Shown piece by piece: positions 17,997 through 26,710 of a DNA stretch of 64,000 bases. The stretch's first letter is position 1; every line of letters begins with the position of its first letter. This DNA comes from JAWRCU01 sp033542235. GTDB lineage: Bacteria > Pseudomonadota > Alphaproteobacteria > Rhizobiales > Rhizobiaceae. A program made the translations under genes and the position numbers. The stretch spans positions 1 through 64,000 of the forward strand of contig NZ_JAWRCU010000003.1 in assembly GCF_033542235.1 (NCBI RefSeq). Direction: 5' to 3'. A model generated the notes under the pieces. It worked only from the letters and a program-made list of their open reading frames with translations. It made no database searches and was not told the DNA's origin.

Positions 17997-18158
17997 ATGA
18001 AGACCAGGCTTGGATCGGCGATTGTTTCGTCGCTTCTTTTTGCGCAGGGGCTGCTTGGTTTCGCTGCAGTCGCCGCCGTGCTCATGAAGGAGCCTGGCAA
18101 GGAGCATCGCGTTGCGGCCATATCGGCCGCCGACGAAGGCCTTGTCCTGGTTCGCTAG
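17997..18158 (+). CDS. Small exported or membrane peptide, unknown
   Basis: This 53-residue open frame starts with ATG after GAAGGAAGCGGGATC, a reasonable ribosome site. It encodes KTRLG, a hydrophobic segment of about 25 residues (SAIVSSLLFAQGLLGFAAVA) and a polar tail ending DEGLVLVR. This is either a single membrane helix or a signal peptide. No family is recognised. It is too short to be certain. Confidence 0.4.
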   Translation: MKTRLGSAIVSSLLFAQGLLGFAAVAAVLMKEPGKEHRVAAISAADEGLVLVR

Positions 18159-18221
18159 ATGGCGCGCCCTTTGAACGTCGGCCTGTCGACCGGTCGGCTT
18201 CTTGCTGAAACGGCGTACGCG

Positions 18222-18347
18222 CTAGAGCATCGGACCGAACCGAAGGACCGCGTCAGCGAAAAGTGCGTAGCGGTTTTCGGACGAATCCGATCTCTAAACA
18301 AAGAGATAGAGCGGCATGCCGGTTCAATTCGAACGCACGCCGCTCTA
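18222..18347. repeat. Double palindromic repeat ending in a stop codon
   Basis: GAGCATCGGACCGAA (18225) pairs with TTCGGACGAATCCGAT, then TAGAGCGGC (18307-18315) pairs with GCCGCTCTA (18339-18347). The second palindrome nearly repeats the element at 35411-35450. Its terminal CTA, read leftward, is the TAG stop of the response-regulator gene. This is a dispersed rhizobial-type intergenic repeat that may also terminate transcription. Confidence 0.65.
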
Positions 18348-19028
18348 GTGGGCGCCCGTCGGGGGGTCGAACCTGTAACCCGAGCCGCGTATGGTGACGA
18401 TGCGCTCGGTGTCGAGCTTGCGTCGCAACCTGACGATGCGCGAATCGATCGAGCGGTCGAAAGCGTCCGCGCTTTCGGCTGGGGCGGCGGCGATGATGTC
18501 GTCGCGCGTCAGTACCCTGCCCGGATTGGCGAGGAACAGCCTGAAGAGCGCGACCTGGCCCGGAGACAGGCCCTCCTCGATGCCGCTGCGATGCATGACG
18601 AGGGCCGCCTTGAGGTCCACGGTCGTATTTTCGAGGACCACCAGTTCGCTCGCCGCTTTGCCGCGGCGCGCCACAAGACGAAGGACACGCGCGGCAAGCT
18701 CGCGCACGCTGACCGACTTCTCGACGACGTCGGCCGCGCCAAGCTCGAGCGCCAGCACCTTCTCGACCATGTCGGGCCGGTCGCTGACGATCACAAAGAA
18801 CGGCCCGCCCTGGCGAGCGAATTGCTTGAGAAGGGCAAGGCCGGATCCGTGTTCGATGTCGAGGTCGACGACAGCGACATCGAGATCGGGCTCTGCAAGC
18901 AAGGATTCGGCCTGCCATCCCGAGTGGGCCGCCCGAATCTCGAGGCCGCGCCGTTCGAGATAGTCTTCGACCGAGACGTTCGCCTCGTCGAATGCGCCGA
19001 CAAGAGCCACAACAGGTCTACCCGCCAT
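18345..19028 (-). CDS. OmpR-family response regulator with degenerate receiver
   Basis: This 227-residue protein has an N-terminal receiver domain and a C-terminal winged-helix DNA-binding domain (DRSIDSRIVRLRRKLD, then RGSGYRF). The putative phospho-acceptor Asp is kept in VAVVDLDIEHG and the Lys in VVEKS. The acidic pair at the end of strand 1 is lost: VGAFDEAN replaces the usual VDDE. Phosphorylation may therefore be weak or absent. A TTG at 19058 is an alternative start. It diverges from a canonical regulator gene and may work with the adjacent hybrid kinase. Confidence 0.82.
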   Translation of the reverse strand: MAGRPVVALVGAFDEANVSVEDYLERRGLEIRAAHSGWQAESLLAEPDLDVAVVDLDIEHGSGLALLKQFARQGGPFFVIVSDRPDMVEKVLALELGAADVVEKSVSVRELAARVLRLVARRGKAASELVVLENTTVDLKAALVMHRSGIEEGLSPGQVALFRLFLANPGRVLTRDDIIAAAPAESADAFDRSIDSRIVRLRRKLDTERIVTIRGSGYRFDPPTGAH

Positions 19029-19072
19029 GGTTAGACCCGCAGCAACAATGAATTGCAATCAGACTGGACATC

Positions 19073-19858
19073 ATGTTCATACCGAATCTACTTTCCGCTG
19101 ACAGCGGAGGCGAGACTACACTGCGCGCGCGAATTGTCGTTGTCGAGGACGAGCCTGATCTGCGCGAAGCGGTCGCGGAGTATCTTGTCGCGAACGGCTT
19201 CGACGTGACGCCCGTTCCGGACGCGGCGACGATGCGTGCGCTTGCCGAACGCGAGGCATTCCACCTTGCCATCCTCGACATCGCCATGCCCGGCGAGGAT
19301 GGCCTGTCGCTCGCGCGCTGGCTGCGTTCGCTGATGCCGATCGGCATCATCTTCGCTACCGCGTCGGGAACCTCGATCGACCGCATCGTCGGCCTCGAGC
19401 TCGGCGCCGACGACTACATCGTAAAGCCTTATGAGCTGCGCGAGCTGCTGGCGCGTGTCCGCAGTGTTCTGCGCCGCGTGCCGCCGCCGTCGGAGCCGCG
19501 CCTGACGCAACAGCTGGACGCGGACGCGCCACGCCGCCGGACCTGGTTTGGCGTCTACCAGGCCGATTTCGACGCACGAACCGTGACCGGGCCCGATGGC
19601 ATACTCGACATGGCCAAGAGCGAATTCGACGTGCTCGAAGTGTTTCTCAAGCGCGCCAACCGTCTATTGACCCGCACGACGATTTCCGAAGCGATCGGGT
19701 TGAGCGAAGATCCGGAGAATTCCCGCGCCGTCGACATACGCATCATGCGGCTGCGCAAGAAGATCGAGGAGGATCCGGCCAATCCGAAATTCCTACGAAC
19801 GGTTCGTGGCGAAGGATACATCTTTTCCCTGCCCGGCGAGGAAGCGGCCGAGCGCTGA
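19073..19858 (+). CDS. OmpR-family response regulator
   Basis: This 261-residue two-domain regulator has acidic residues in VVVEDEPDL (23-31), phospho-acceptor Asp69 in LAILDIAMPGEDG and Lys in YIVKPYE. The OmpR winged helix carries SEFDVLEVFL and VDIRIMRLRKKIEEDP, ending RGEGYIF. The histidine kinase gene starts 18 bases after its stop, so the two are a probable cognate pair. Target genes are not evident, though the divergent regulator gene is one candidate. Confidence 0.9.
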   Translation: MFIPNLLSADSGGETTLRARIVVVEDEPDLREAVAEYLVANGFDVTPVPDAATMRALAEREAFHLAILDIAMPGEDGLSLARWLRSLMPIGIIFATASGTSIDRIVGLELGADDYIVKPYELRELLARVRSVLRRVPPPSEPRLTQQLDADAPRRRTWFGVYQADFDARTVTGPDGILDMAKSEFDVLEVFLKRANRLLTRTTISEAIGLSEDPENSRAVDIRIMRLRKKIEEDPANPKFLRTVRGEGYIFSLPGEEAAER

Positions 19859-19876
19859 AGGGCTCAAGGCTTCCAC

Positions 19877-21982
19877 ATGGAGACTCCCCTGCACAGGGTC
19901 CAGGAGAACCTGCCGAGCAGCAGTACAGCGCGGAAGGAACAGAGCGCTACGGTCGCGGCCGCGCGCATCGTCCGCCGCCTACGCGACGCGGTCGACTGGC
20001 GCCGGGAGATCGACGAGCTGCTGGAGCTCCTTGGCCGCTCGATGTCGGCGCATCGCGCCATTGTCTTTCGCCTGCACGAGGTGCCGGGGCAAGGTCTCAC
20101 GCAGTCGGTAGCGACCTATTGGGTCGACCGTACGGTGGAAGGCAATGCCAATCCTCCGACGGTGATCGTTCAGGCGGTTGTTCATATGGACCCCCTGCTT
20201 GGGCGGATCGCCGAAGAAGGGCGTCAGGGCAAGATGTTCGCTGGTCTCACGCGGGACATCGACGGTTTTCTTCGCAAGGATTTCGAGAGGCAGAAGATCA
20301 AGTCTTTCCTATCCGTGCCGATTTTCGCCAACGGCAATTCGTGGGGTTCACTGGCGATCAACGACTGCCTTTACGAGCGAATATGGACCGACGAAGACAA
20401 GGCGGCCATGGAGATTGTCGCGCTTGCGCTCGCTGACGCGATCGAACGCGGGCAGTCGGCGGCGCATGTGAGCGAGGTGATACGCGCCGCACTTGTCCAG
20501 GCTTCGCTGGATGCGGTGATCCTCGTCGACGAGACCGGCAAGTTCATCGAGTTCAACCCCGCTGCCGAGAGGATGTATGGCTGGTCGAAAGCGGAAATGA
20601 TCGGCAAGGACCTGCTCGAAACAATCATCCCGCATTTCTACCGGAAGGGTTACGCCAATGGCGGCGACTATCTGGGCGGGCGCGGCGCCCCGATGCTCGG
20701 GCGCCGCATGGAGACGGTGACACAGAACGCCGCCGGCGAGATTTTCCCGATAGAGCTCACCGCTTCCGAGGTGAAGGTTGCCGACCGTCGTGTGTTCCTC
20801 GGCTCGATCCGCGACCTGCGTGAAAGGCGGCGGGCGGAGGACGAGATCAACCGACAGCGCGACAAGCTGCACCAGAACGAGAAGATGGCGGCGATGGGCT
20901 CGTTGCTGGCCGGCGTTTCGCATGAGCTCAACAATCCGCTGGCGGTGGTGGTCGCGCAGTCGACCCTGCTCCATGAATTCGCCGCCGACCCGCAGACCAA
21001 GGCGCGCGCCGAGAAGGTGCGCGCGGCGGCCGAGCGCTGCGGCCGTATCGTCAAGAGCTTTCTTGGGATGGTGCGCTTGCATCCGACTGCCCAGGTCGAG
21101 ACCGACGTCAACCAGGTCGTCCGCTCGGCTCTGGAGGTGACCGCCTATGGTGCGCGCTCGACCGGGATAAGTGTCGATGCCGACTTTGCCGGAGGCCAGC
21201 TGCTGGTGCTTGGCGATGCCGACCACCTGACGCAGGTGGTGGCCAATTTCCTGATCAACAGCCAGCACGCTCTCGCCGCACAGCCGACCGAGCGCCGCAT
21301 CAAGGTCCGCACCTATCGGACGGCGGCGGAAATGGCCGGCTTCTGGGTCGAGGATAACGGCCCCGGCATACCCTCCGACATCCGTGACCGCATTTTCGAA
21401 TCCTACTTCACGACCAAGCCGGCCGGTGTCGGTACCGGCATTGGTCTGTCGATCTCCCGCTCGATTGTCGAGCGCCACAACGGTCGGCTCTGGTTCGAGG
21501 AAGCACCGGAAGGCGGGGCGCGTTTCGTGGTCGAGCTGCCGCTGGCCGCCGGCCATGCCCAAGGTGCAGAAGCGGCGCAGGCGACAGGCGCGGACCTGCG
21601 TCGCGCCCTCATCATCGACGACGAACCCGACGTTGCCGGCTCGCTCGCCGACATATTGGAATTGATGGGGCTTCGCTCGGAAATCGTTTCGAGCTGGACC
21701 TCGGCGCCGGAGGTGCTTGCCGGGATCGACCCCGATATCGTCTTCAGCGACCTGCGCATGCCCGGAAAGAGCGGCATCGCCATCTATCGCGAGCTGCTTG
21801 CCGAGCGCCCGGAGCTCGCCCGCCGCTTCGTGCTGGTCACCGGCGACATGATCGGTGCGCGGGCCGAGATCGAGAACCTCGCCGCGCATCTGCGCCCGCA
21901 GCTCCTCGAGAAGCCGTTCAGCACACTGGATGTTCGCGGCGTGCTCGGGGTCATCAACGACCAGATAAGCCTGGCTAAGTGA
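19877..21982 (+). CDS. Hybrid sensor histidine kinase (GAF-PAS-HisKA-HATPase-REC)
   Basis: This 701-residue cytoplasmic sensor has no membrane segments. A GAF domain (about 25-195) is followed by a PAS domain (about 205-320; FNPAAERMYGWSKAEM). The HisKA domain has phospho-His in GVSHELNNPL (about 348). The HATPase domain has DNGPGIP (about 493) and GTGIGLSISRSIVERHNG. The C-terminal receiver carries IIDDEPDV and phospho-Asp in VFSDLRMPG, with EKPF. Signal transfer would run from His to the fused receiver and to the preceding regulator. GAF/PAS domains suggest a small-molecule or redox signal, not identifiable here. Confidence 0.92.
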   Translation: METPLHRVQENLPSSSTARKEQSATVAAARIVRRLRDAVDWRREIDELLELLGRSMSAHRAIVFRLHEVPGQGLTQSVATYWVDRTVEGNANPPTVIVQAVVHMDPLLGRIAEEGRQGKMFAGLTRDIDGFLRKDFERQKIKSFLSVPIFANGNSWGSLAINDCLYERIWTDEDKAAMEIVALALADAIERGQSAAHVSEVIRAALVQASLDAVILVDETGKFIEFNPAAERMYGWSKAEMIGKDLLETIIPHFYRKGYANGGDYLGGRGAPMLGRRMETVTQNAAGEIFPIELTASEVKVADRRVFLGSIRDLRERRRAEDEINRQRDKLHQNEKMAAMGSLLAGVSHELNNPLAVVVAQSTLLHEFAADPQTKARAEKVRAAAERCGRIVKSFLGMVRLHPTAQVETDVNQVVRSALEVTAYGARSTGISVDADFAGGQLLVLGDADHLTQVVANFLINSQHALAAQPTERRIKVRTYRTAAEMAGFWVEDNGPGIPSDIRDRIFESYFTTKPAGVGTGIGLSISRSIVERHNGRLWFEEAPEGGARFVVELPLAAGHAQGAEAAQATGADLRRALIIDDEPDVAGSLADILELMGLRSEIVSSWTSAPEVLAGIDPDIVFSDLRMPGKSGIAIYRELLAERPELARRFVLVTGDMIGARAEIENLAAHLRPQLLEKPFSTLDVRGVLGVINDQISLAK

Positions 21983-22045
21983 ATGACCGGCGCTCGGTAG
22001 CCCAAGGCTCTGTTCAAACCAGCGGGCAATTGCTGCCCAAACTCA

Positions 22046-24130
22046 TCAAAATTGGATGCCGAGGCGTAAGGCATCCAACATCGCGGCATGCACCGACCGG
22101 CTGCTTATGGCGTCGCCGATCCTGTGAAGTTCGAAGCCACTGGGCGGGCGTGGGCGCAGAGGCGCCGGACCGATCTGGGTTTCAATCTCGGTTACGCCAT
22201 CGTTCACCGACATGGGCCGCAGTTCATCGAAAAGTTCGCTCACCGGGATCGTCCCATGCTCGACGATGATCTGGGAGTGGGTCGAGCGCAGCTCCCGTCC
22301 CGTCAGCAGGTGGCGCAGCACAGCCTCCCGCCGCCCGCTCCGTGCGCTCACCGAGACCAGTTCGTATTCCAGCAGAACCCGCACGTCATGCTCGGCAAGA
22401 ACCTTTCGATAGATGATGCTCGAATGATGCTCCATTTCGGGCGCAATCGAAGGATCGCGGGCAACGAAGGTCACTCGTTTGCCCGTCGCCGCGATCTCCG
22501 TGGCGGCCGAAGGTGCGGGATGACGCCCGGTCGCGTCATAGATCAGCACGTCATTTGCCACCTGCGTGGTGTTGCCCAAAGCGTCGAACGCGCTGAGGCA
22601 AAGTTCGCTGCCGGTGACGGGGCCGAAATCCGGAATGCCGCCAGTAGCGATAAGGACGAGATCGGGTGCTTCGGCCAGAACATCAGACGCCTCCGCATAG
22701 GTGTTGAGACGAACATCCACGCCGAGCCGCTCCAGCTCGGCGATGCGCCAGTCGACTATCCCGATCAGGTCACGCCGAAGCCGGGCTCTTGCGGCGAGCA
22801 CGAGCTGCCCGCCCAGACGGTCCGCCGCCTCAAGCAACAAGACCTTGTGTCCTCGCTCGGCGAGCACGCGCGCTGCTTCCAGCCCTGCCGGCCCGCCGCC
22901 CACAACGACCGCCCTCCACCCAGCGTTGGGCGAAAGCTCGATCACCTGCGGCAGCCAGGTCTCGCGTCCTGTTGCCGGATTGTGAATGCAATGGACGGGA
23001 CGGTAGAGACAGTGCGAGGCGCCCACACAGGGACGGATTTGCTCCTCCCTCCCCGAGCGCAGCTTGTTGATGATCTGCGGATCCGCCATGTGCGCCCTCG
23101 TCATGCCGACCATGTCGACGAGCCCGGCGTCGACAGCATGTCGCGCCGTGGCGACATCCGAGATCTTGGCGGCGTGGAAGACCGGCAGGCTCGTCTCCGC
23201 CTTGAACGCTCCGACGCGGCGAAGCCACGGCGCAGATGCGGCCGTCATGTCGGGGATATTGTAGACAAGCAGGTTAAGCCGGGTGTCGAACCGGCCGAAT
23301 ATGCAGTTTAGGAAGTCGACCAACCCCTCGCGCTCGAGCATGTTGGCGACCTCGACTGCTTCGGGAAAGCTCAACCCGTCGGCGTGGTCCTCGTCGATCG
23401 TAAAGCGGATGCCGAGCGGATAATCAGCGCCGACCTGGGTGCGGATTTCCACATAGACCATGCGAAGGAATCGCATCCGGTTTTCCAGCGATCCACCGAA
23501 CTCGTCTTTGCGGCGATTGACCATGGGTGACAGGAACTGTCCGATCAGATGGCCGCCTGTCATGGTTTCGATGCCGTCCAGCCCGCCCTCCCGCGCCCGC
23601 CGGGCGGCTTGGCCGAACTCGCGCACGATGCGCGCTATGTCCTGGCGATCCATCTCATGTGCGAAGCTGCGGTTGTAATCCTCGCGGGAATGGGAAGGAC
23701 CAAGCGCAGGAAGCCAGGGGCCGACCGTGGCGTTCGCCCGCCGGCCGACATGCGAGATCTGACACATCACCGCCGCGCCCTGGCCATGGATGCGTTCGGC
23801 AAACTGCTGGAAGACCGGAATGATTGCGTCGCTTGTGAAATCAAGCTGCGTACCGCCCCAGCTCGTATCGGCGGAGATGCGCCCCGATCCGCCGAACATG
23901 GTCAGGGCAAGACCGCCCTTTGCCTTCTCCTCGTGATAGCGCTGGTAGGCCTCGAGCGGATAGCCGCGGTCGTCGAGAGCGGTTTCATGGCTGGTGCTCA
24001 TGATCCGATTGCGCAGAGTGAGCCGCCCGATCTGCAACGAGCGCAGCAGCGGATCCGTCTTGCCCCTCGCAGCATCGGTTGGCGTGGAGGCCGCCTCCTC
24101 CGGCGCGTCAGGTGATAGCCGTTCCTCCAT
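22046..24130 (-). CDS. OYE-family flavoprotein, N-methylproline demethylase-like
   Basis: This 694-residue two-part enzyme has an FMN-binding old-yellow-enzyme TIM barrel (about 25-370) fused to an FAD/NAD(P)-binding half (VVVGGGPAGLEAARVLAERG near 405). The layout is that of 2,4-dienoyl-CoA reductase, trimethylamine dehydrogenase and N-methylproline demethylase. The Fe-S loop reads RPCVGASHCLYRPVHCIHNP. One of four usual cysteines is Ala and the last spacing is shortened, so cluster binding is doubtful. The ATG at 24130 has GGAGAGGGAC upstream. It lies 21 bases after the epimerase stop in the same operon, behind a LacI-type operator. A demethylation or reduction step is inferred. Confidence 0.82.
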   Translation of the reverse strand: MEERLSPDAPEEAASTPTDAARGKTDPLLRSLQIGRLTLRNRIMSTSHETALDDRGYPLEAYQRYHEEKAKGGLALTMFGGSGRISADTSWGGTQLDFTSDAIIPVFQQFAERIHGQGAAVMCQISHVGRRANATVGPWLPALGPSHSREDYNRSFAHEMDRQDIARIVREFGQAARRAREGGLDGIETMTGGHLIGQFLSPMVNRRKDEFGGSLENRMRFLRMVYVEIRTQVGADYPLGIRFTIDEDHADGLSFPEAVEVANMLEREGLVDFLNCIFGRFDTRLNLLVYNIPDMTAASAPWLRRVGAFKAETSLPVFHAAKISDVATARHAVDAGLVDMVGMTRAHMADPQIINKLRSGREEQIRPCVGASHCLYRPVHCIHNPATGRETWLPQVIELSPNAGWRAVVVGGGPAGLEAARVLAERGHKVLLLEAADRLGGQLVLAARARLRRDLIGIVDWRIAELERLGVDVRLNTYAEASDVLAEAPDLVLIATGGIPDFGPVTGSELCLSAFDALGNTTQVANDVLIYDATGRHPAPSAATEIAATGKRVTFVARDPSIAPEMEHHSSIIYRKVLAEHDVRVLLEYELVSVSARSGRREAVLRHLLTGRELRSTHSQIIVEHGTIPVSELFDELRPMSVNDGVTEIETQIGPAPLRPRPPSGFELHRIGDAISSRSVHAAMLDALRLGIQF

Positions 24131-24151
24131 GTCCCTCTCCCTGAATGCGGG

Positions 24152-24994
24152 TTAGCGAACCGGGGCGAGCGCCTTGCGCATGGCCTCGACGCACTGCCTC
24201 AGCGGCGGGGTGGGGTCGACATTGTATTTCCAGTTGGTGAGCTCGATCGTCAGCGAACCCTCGTAGTCTTGGCTGCGGAGATAGGCGACGAGCTTGTCGA
24301 GATCGATGATGCCGTCGCCCCATGCGAGATGGCTGCCGGCTGCGTCAGAGTCGGTGAAATGCACATGCGCGACGCGGCCGGCGAGATGGGTGAAATAGTC
24401 TTCGGGCTGCTCACGGGTCATCAGAGCGCCCGCGACATCGTAGACGGCGTAAAGCGCGGGACTGGCGAGCTCGTCCATCAGATCGCGGATTTCCTTGGCC
24501 GACCGGATGATGTTGGCGAAGGAGTCTGGCAGGGACTCCATCCAGAGGTCGAGACCAAGCTTCTGCGCGCGGTCGCAAAGAATGCCCATGGACTCCACGC
24601 AGCGGTCCAGCGCTTCGGAGGTCGGCTCGTCGCGATATCCGCCGCCCGCCGTCACCAGCAGCGCCGGAGCACCGCATTCGACGGCGAACTCCATGGATTC
24701 GAGGAAATAGCGCACGGACCGATCGCGCAATTCCCGCTCCTTGGCGGAGATGTTGATAGGGTAGATGCACTGCTCCGGCGTGAAGGCCACGATCTCGAGA
24801 CCCATGCCGCGGACTTTTTGTCCCAGCGCGCGTGCCTCGGTCAGTGTCTTGTCTCCGATGTAGAAGTGCGGCGCGGCCGCCCAGAGCTCGATGCGCGAGA
24901 CGCCAGCGTCCAATACATCGGCAAGAAACCGGTCCATCGTATGCCGGACATAGTGGAAGTTCATCGCGCTGATGTTGCGCTCATCCAGAGCCAT
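24152..24994 (-). CDS. frlC: Sugar isomerase/epimerase, fructoselysine 3-epimerase-like
   Basis: This 280-residue AP-endonuclease-2-type TIM barrel resembles E. coli FrlC. It has GVSRIELWAAAPH, AFTPEQCIYPINIS (compare GYTPE..GYPYN in FrlC), WMESLPD, YDVAGAL and AHVHFTDSDAAGSH with metal-type Glu/Asp/His residues. FrlC interconverts psicoselysine and fructoselysine. GGAGGGG stands 7 bases before the ATG, and the operator at 25056-25069 lies 62 bases upstream. With the FrlB- and FrlD-like genes nearby, epimerisation of an Amadori compound is the best guess. The family is broad, so substrate certainty is moderate. Confidence 0.75.
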   Translation of the reverse strand: MALDERNISAMNFHYVRHTMDRFLADVLDAGVSRIELWAAAPHFYIGDKTLTEARALGQKVRGMGLEIVAFTPEQCIYPINISAKERELRDRSVRYFLESMEFAVECGAPALLVTAGGGYRDEPTSEALDRCVESMGILCDRAQKLGLDLWMESLPDSFANIIRSAKEIRDLMDELASPALYAVYDVAGALMTREQPEDYFTHLAGRVAHVHFTDSDAAGSHLAWGDGIIDLDKLVAYLRSQDYEGSLTIELTNWKYNVDPTPPLRQCVEAMRKALAPVR

Positions 24995-25055
24995 TGCATT
25001 CCCCTCCAGCAGAGGCCGCCTGAGCGGCCGAATTCAGGAACTTTCGTCAATTGTG

Positions 25056-25069
25056 TGAGAGCGTTCTCC
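25056..25069. promoter_or_regulatory. LacI-type operator, epimerase-flavoprotein unit
   Basis: TGAGAGCGTTCTCC matches the local consensus TGAGAACGTTCTCA at 12 of 14 positions. It sits 62 bases before the leftward frlC-like start and probably binds the LacI regulator encoded at 32328. Confidence 0.7.
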
Positions 25070-25116
25070 GCTCACAAATGGCCGCCGCTTAGGCTTATCG
25101 GCAGACTTGTTGCTGA

Positions 25117-26628
25117 TCAGTGCAGTGCGTGCCTCAGGCCGAATTCGGCAGTTGTTTCACGAATGAAGCCGGCGATCTGAGCCTTGGTTTCCTCCGGCGT
25201 CCAGCCGAGATGCGGAGCGGCCAATCTCGCAGCCGTTTCCGCATGACTAAGGCCGAGGTCCGGCTCCCAACCCACCGAAAGACGTCGACGCAGGATGTCC
25301 GACAGCGTGCGGGCCTGCTCGTTGAGCACGGCATGAGCGACGTACGCTTCCGTAATCGAATCCAGATCCTTCCGTGGCAGCGATGTAGGATGAAGTGGGC
25401 GCGGGGGCCCGGATGGTTTGACCCGGCGGGCCACCGCACGTGTGAGCCGCCTTCCGGCATCTCGATGGGTCATCAGCAGCCCGCCGGTAAAGGTGAAGAG
25501 GTTCGGGAGTCCTTCGGGGGTAAGATCGTGCTCCCGGACCGCGGGGCCCGGGCCTTTGCCGTCCCTGGCGATGCTGCGGGGCCGTACGCCCGCCCAGGAG
25601 TAGAGCACGTCCGCGCGACTCACGCCAAGCCGGGGAAACAGCCGCCCCAGCTGATCGAGGATGGCGGCGATCTCCTCCTCGGTCGCACGAAAACCTTCGG
25701 GCTTGCCGTCCGATGCGCAATCCCACGGGCCGACATAATGCAGCTCACCCCACGGTATCAGATAGAACGGCGCGCCGGCCGCAGTCACCGTTTCCAAGCC
25801 GATGCCACGCAGGTTCTCGGGAAGGCGGAGGACGATGTTCGTGCCTTTTTCGCCGATATTCTTGCGAATATGCGTAGCACCGGCGAGGGCCGTGATCTCA
25901 TCCACCCAGACGCCCGCACAATTGACGACCGCAAGCGCCATTACGTCGCGCGATCCTTCTTCCGCCGTGAGCGTGAGCCGCCAAAGATCGTCCTCACGGG
26001 CCAGGGCAGTAACGGCGGTATGGTTCAGCGCCTCCATGCCGATCGCGCGCGCCGTCATCACCGTGTCGACCACGATCCGCTCGGGCCAATGGTACTGGTA
26101 CTCGGTGAAGATGATTGCGCCGCGAATGCTCTCGAGCCCCGCCATCCCCTCCAGGGCCGGATGGGCCCGCGCCTCCGCGGCGGACAGGATGCGGAGGTCC
26201 AGCGGAACCTGGCCCGCATCGCTCGCCGCCATCAGCCTGAAGGCCAGGCGTGCTTTCCAGCGCGGAATGGCGTTCTCCCGCGTCAGGGGAACAACGAAGG
26301 TGACGGGCTTGACCCGCTCGGGCGAGGTTCGCACGAATTCCGCCCGCCCCTGCATCGAGCGGCGCATCAGGTTGAAACACTCCATCGCGCTTCGCGGATG
26401 GGCGAGAAAGGCGGCAATCGAGCCGCTGGCGGCGGAGAGATAGCCAAGCCCGCAGTGCTGCAGCCGCGACGTCTTGCTGGAGGTGCCCGAACCATAGTCG
26501 TCGCGCTCTACCAGCAGCGTGTGATAGCCCGCCGCCGTCAGATGCTGCCCTGCGGCCGCGCCGATGATGCCGCCCCCAATGACCACGGCGTCGTAGACCT
26601 GACTCACATTCAATTCCGTCCCTGCCAT
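25117..26628 (-). CDS. FAD-dependent oxidoreductase, GlpD-like with DAO_C domain
   Basis: This protein of about 503 residues has an N-terminal FAD Rossmann motif (VVIGGGIIGAAAGQHL) and GSGTSSKTSRLQH, as in glycerol-3-phosphate dehydrogenase/DAO proteins. The C-terminal helical DAO_C-type domain runs from about 405. I chose the ATG at 26628 over ATGs at 26637, 26676 and 26700. The LacI operator at 26651-26664 would lie inside the gene if a far-upstream start were used. In this locus it may oxidise a sugar phosphate, polyol phosphate or secondary amine such as an Amadori product. The reaction is unassigned. Confidence 0.8.
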   Translation of the reverse strand: MAGTELNVSQVYDAVVIGGGIIGAAAGQHLTAAGYHTLLVERDDYGSGTSSKTSRLQHCGLGYLSAASGSIAAFLAHPRSAMECFNLMRRSMQGRAEFVRTSPERVKPVTFVVPLTRENAIPRWKARLAFRLMAASDAGQVPLDLRILSAAEARAHPALEGMAGLESIRGAIIFTEYQYHWPERIVVDTVMTARAIGMEALNHTAVTALAREDDLWRLTLTAEEGSRDVMALAVVNCAGVWVDEITALAGATHIRKNIGEKGTNIVLRLPENLRGIGLETVTAAGAPFYLIPWGELHYVGPWDCASDGKPEGFRATEEEIAAILDQLGRLFPRLGVSRADVLYSWAGVRPRSIARDGKGPGPAVREHDLTPEGLPNLFTFTGGLLMTHRDAGRRLTRAVARRVKPSGPPRPLHPTSLPRKDLDSITEAYVAHAVLNEQARTLSDILRRRLSVGWEPDLGLSHAETAARLAAPHLGWTPEETKAQIAGFIRETTAEFGLRHALH

Positions 26629-26650
26629 AGACGACATAGGCGTCCAAATG

Positions 26651-26664
26651 TGAGAACGTTCGCA
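26651..26664. promoter_or_regulatory. LacI-type operator, FAD oxidoreductase unit
   Basis: TGAGAACGTTCGCA matches 13 of 14 positions of TGAGAACGTTCTCA. It lies 23 bases before the ATG chosen for the leftward FAD enzyme and about 100 bases before the rightward frlB-like gene, so it could affect both. Confidence 0.75.
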
Positions 26665-26710
26665 AATCTTCGACATGGCTGTCAAGCTGGGTTGACCCAA
26701 GCGCGAATTT

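Noticed and set aside
20348..21889. 513-codon frame antisense to the hybrid kinase
   Set aside because: The kinase domains on the plus strand are unmistakable; the antisense frame has no recognisable motif.
26629..26700. Longer N-terminus of the FAD oxidoreductase
   Set aside because: It would place the LacI-type operator inside the gene, and the FAD motif begins soon after the later ATG.
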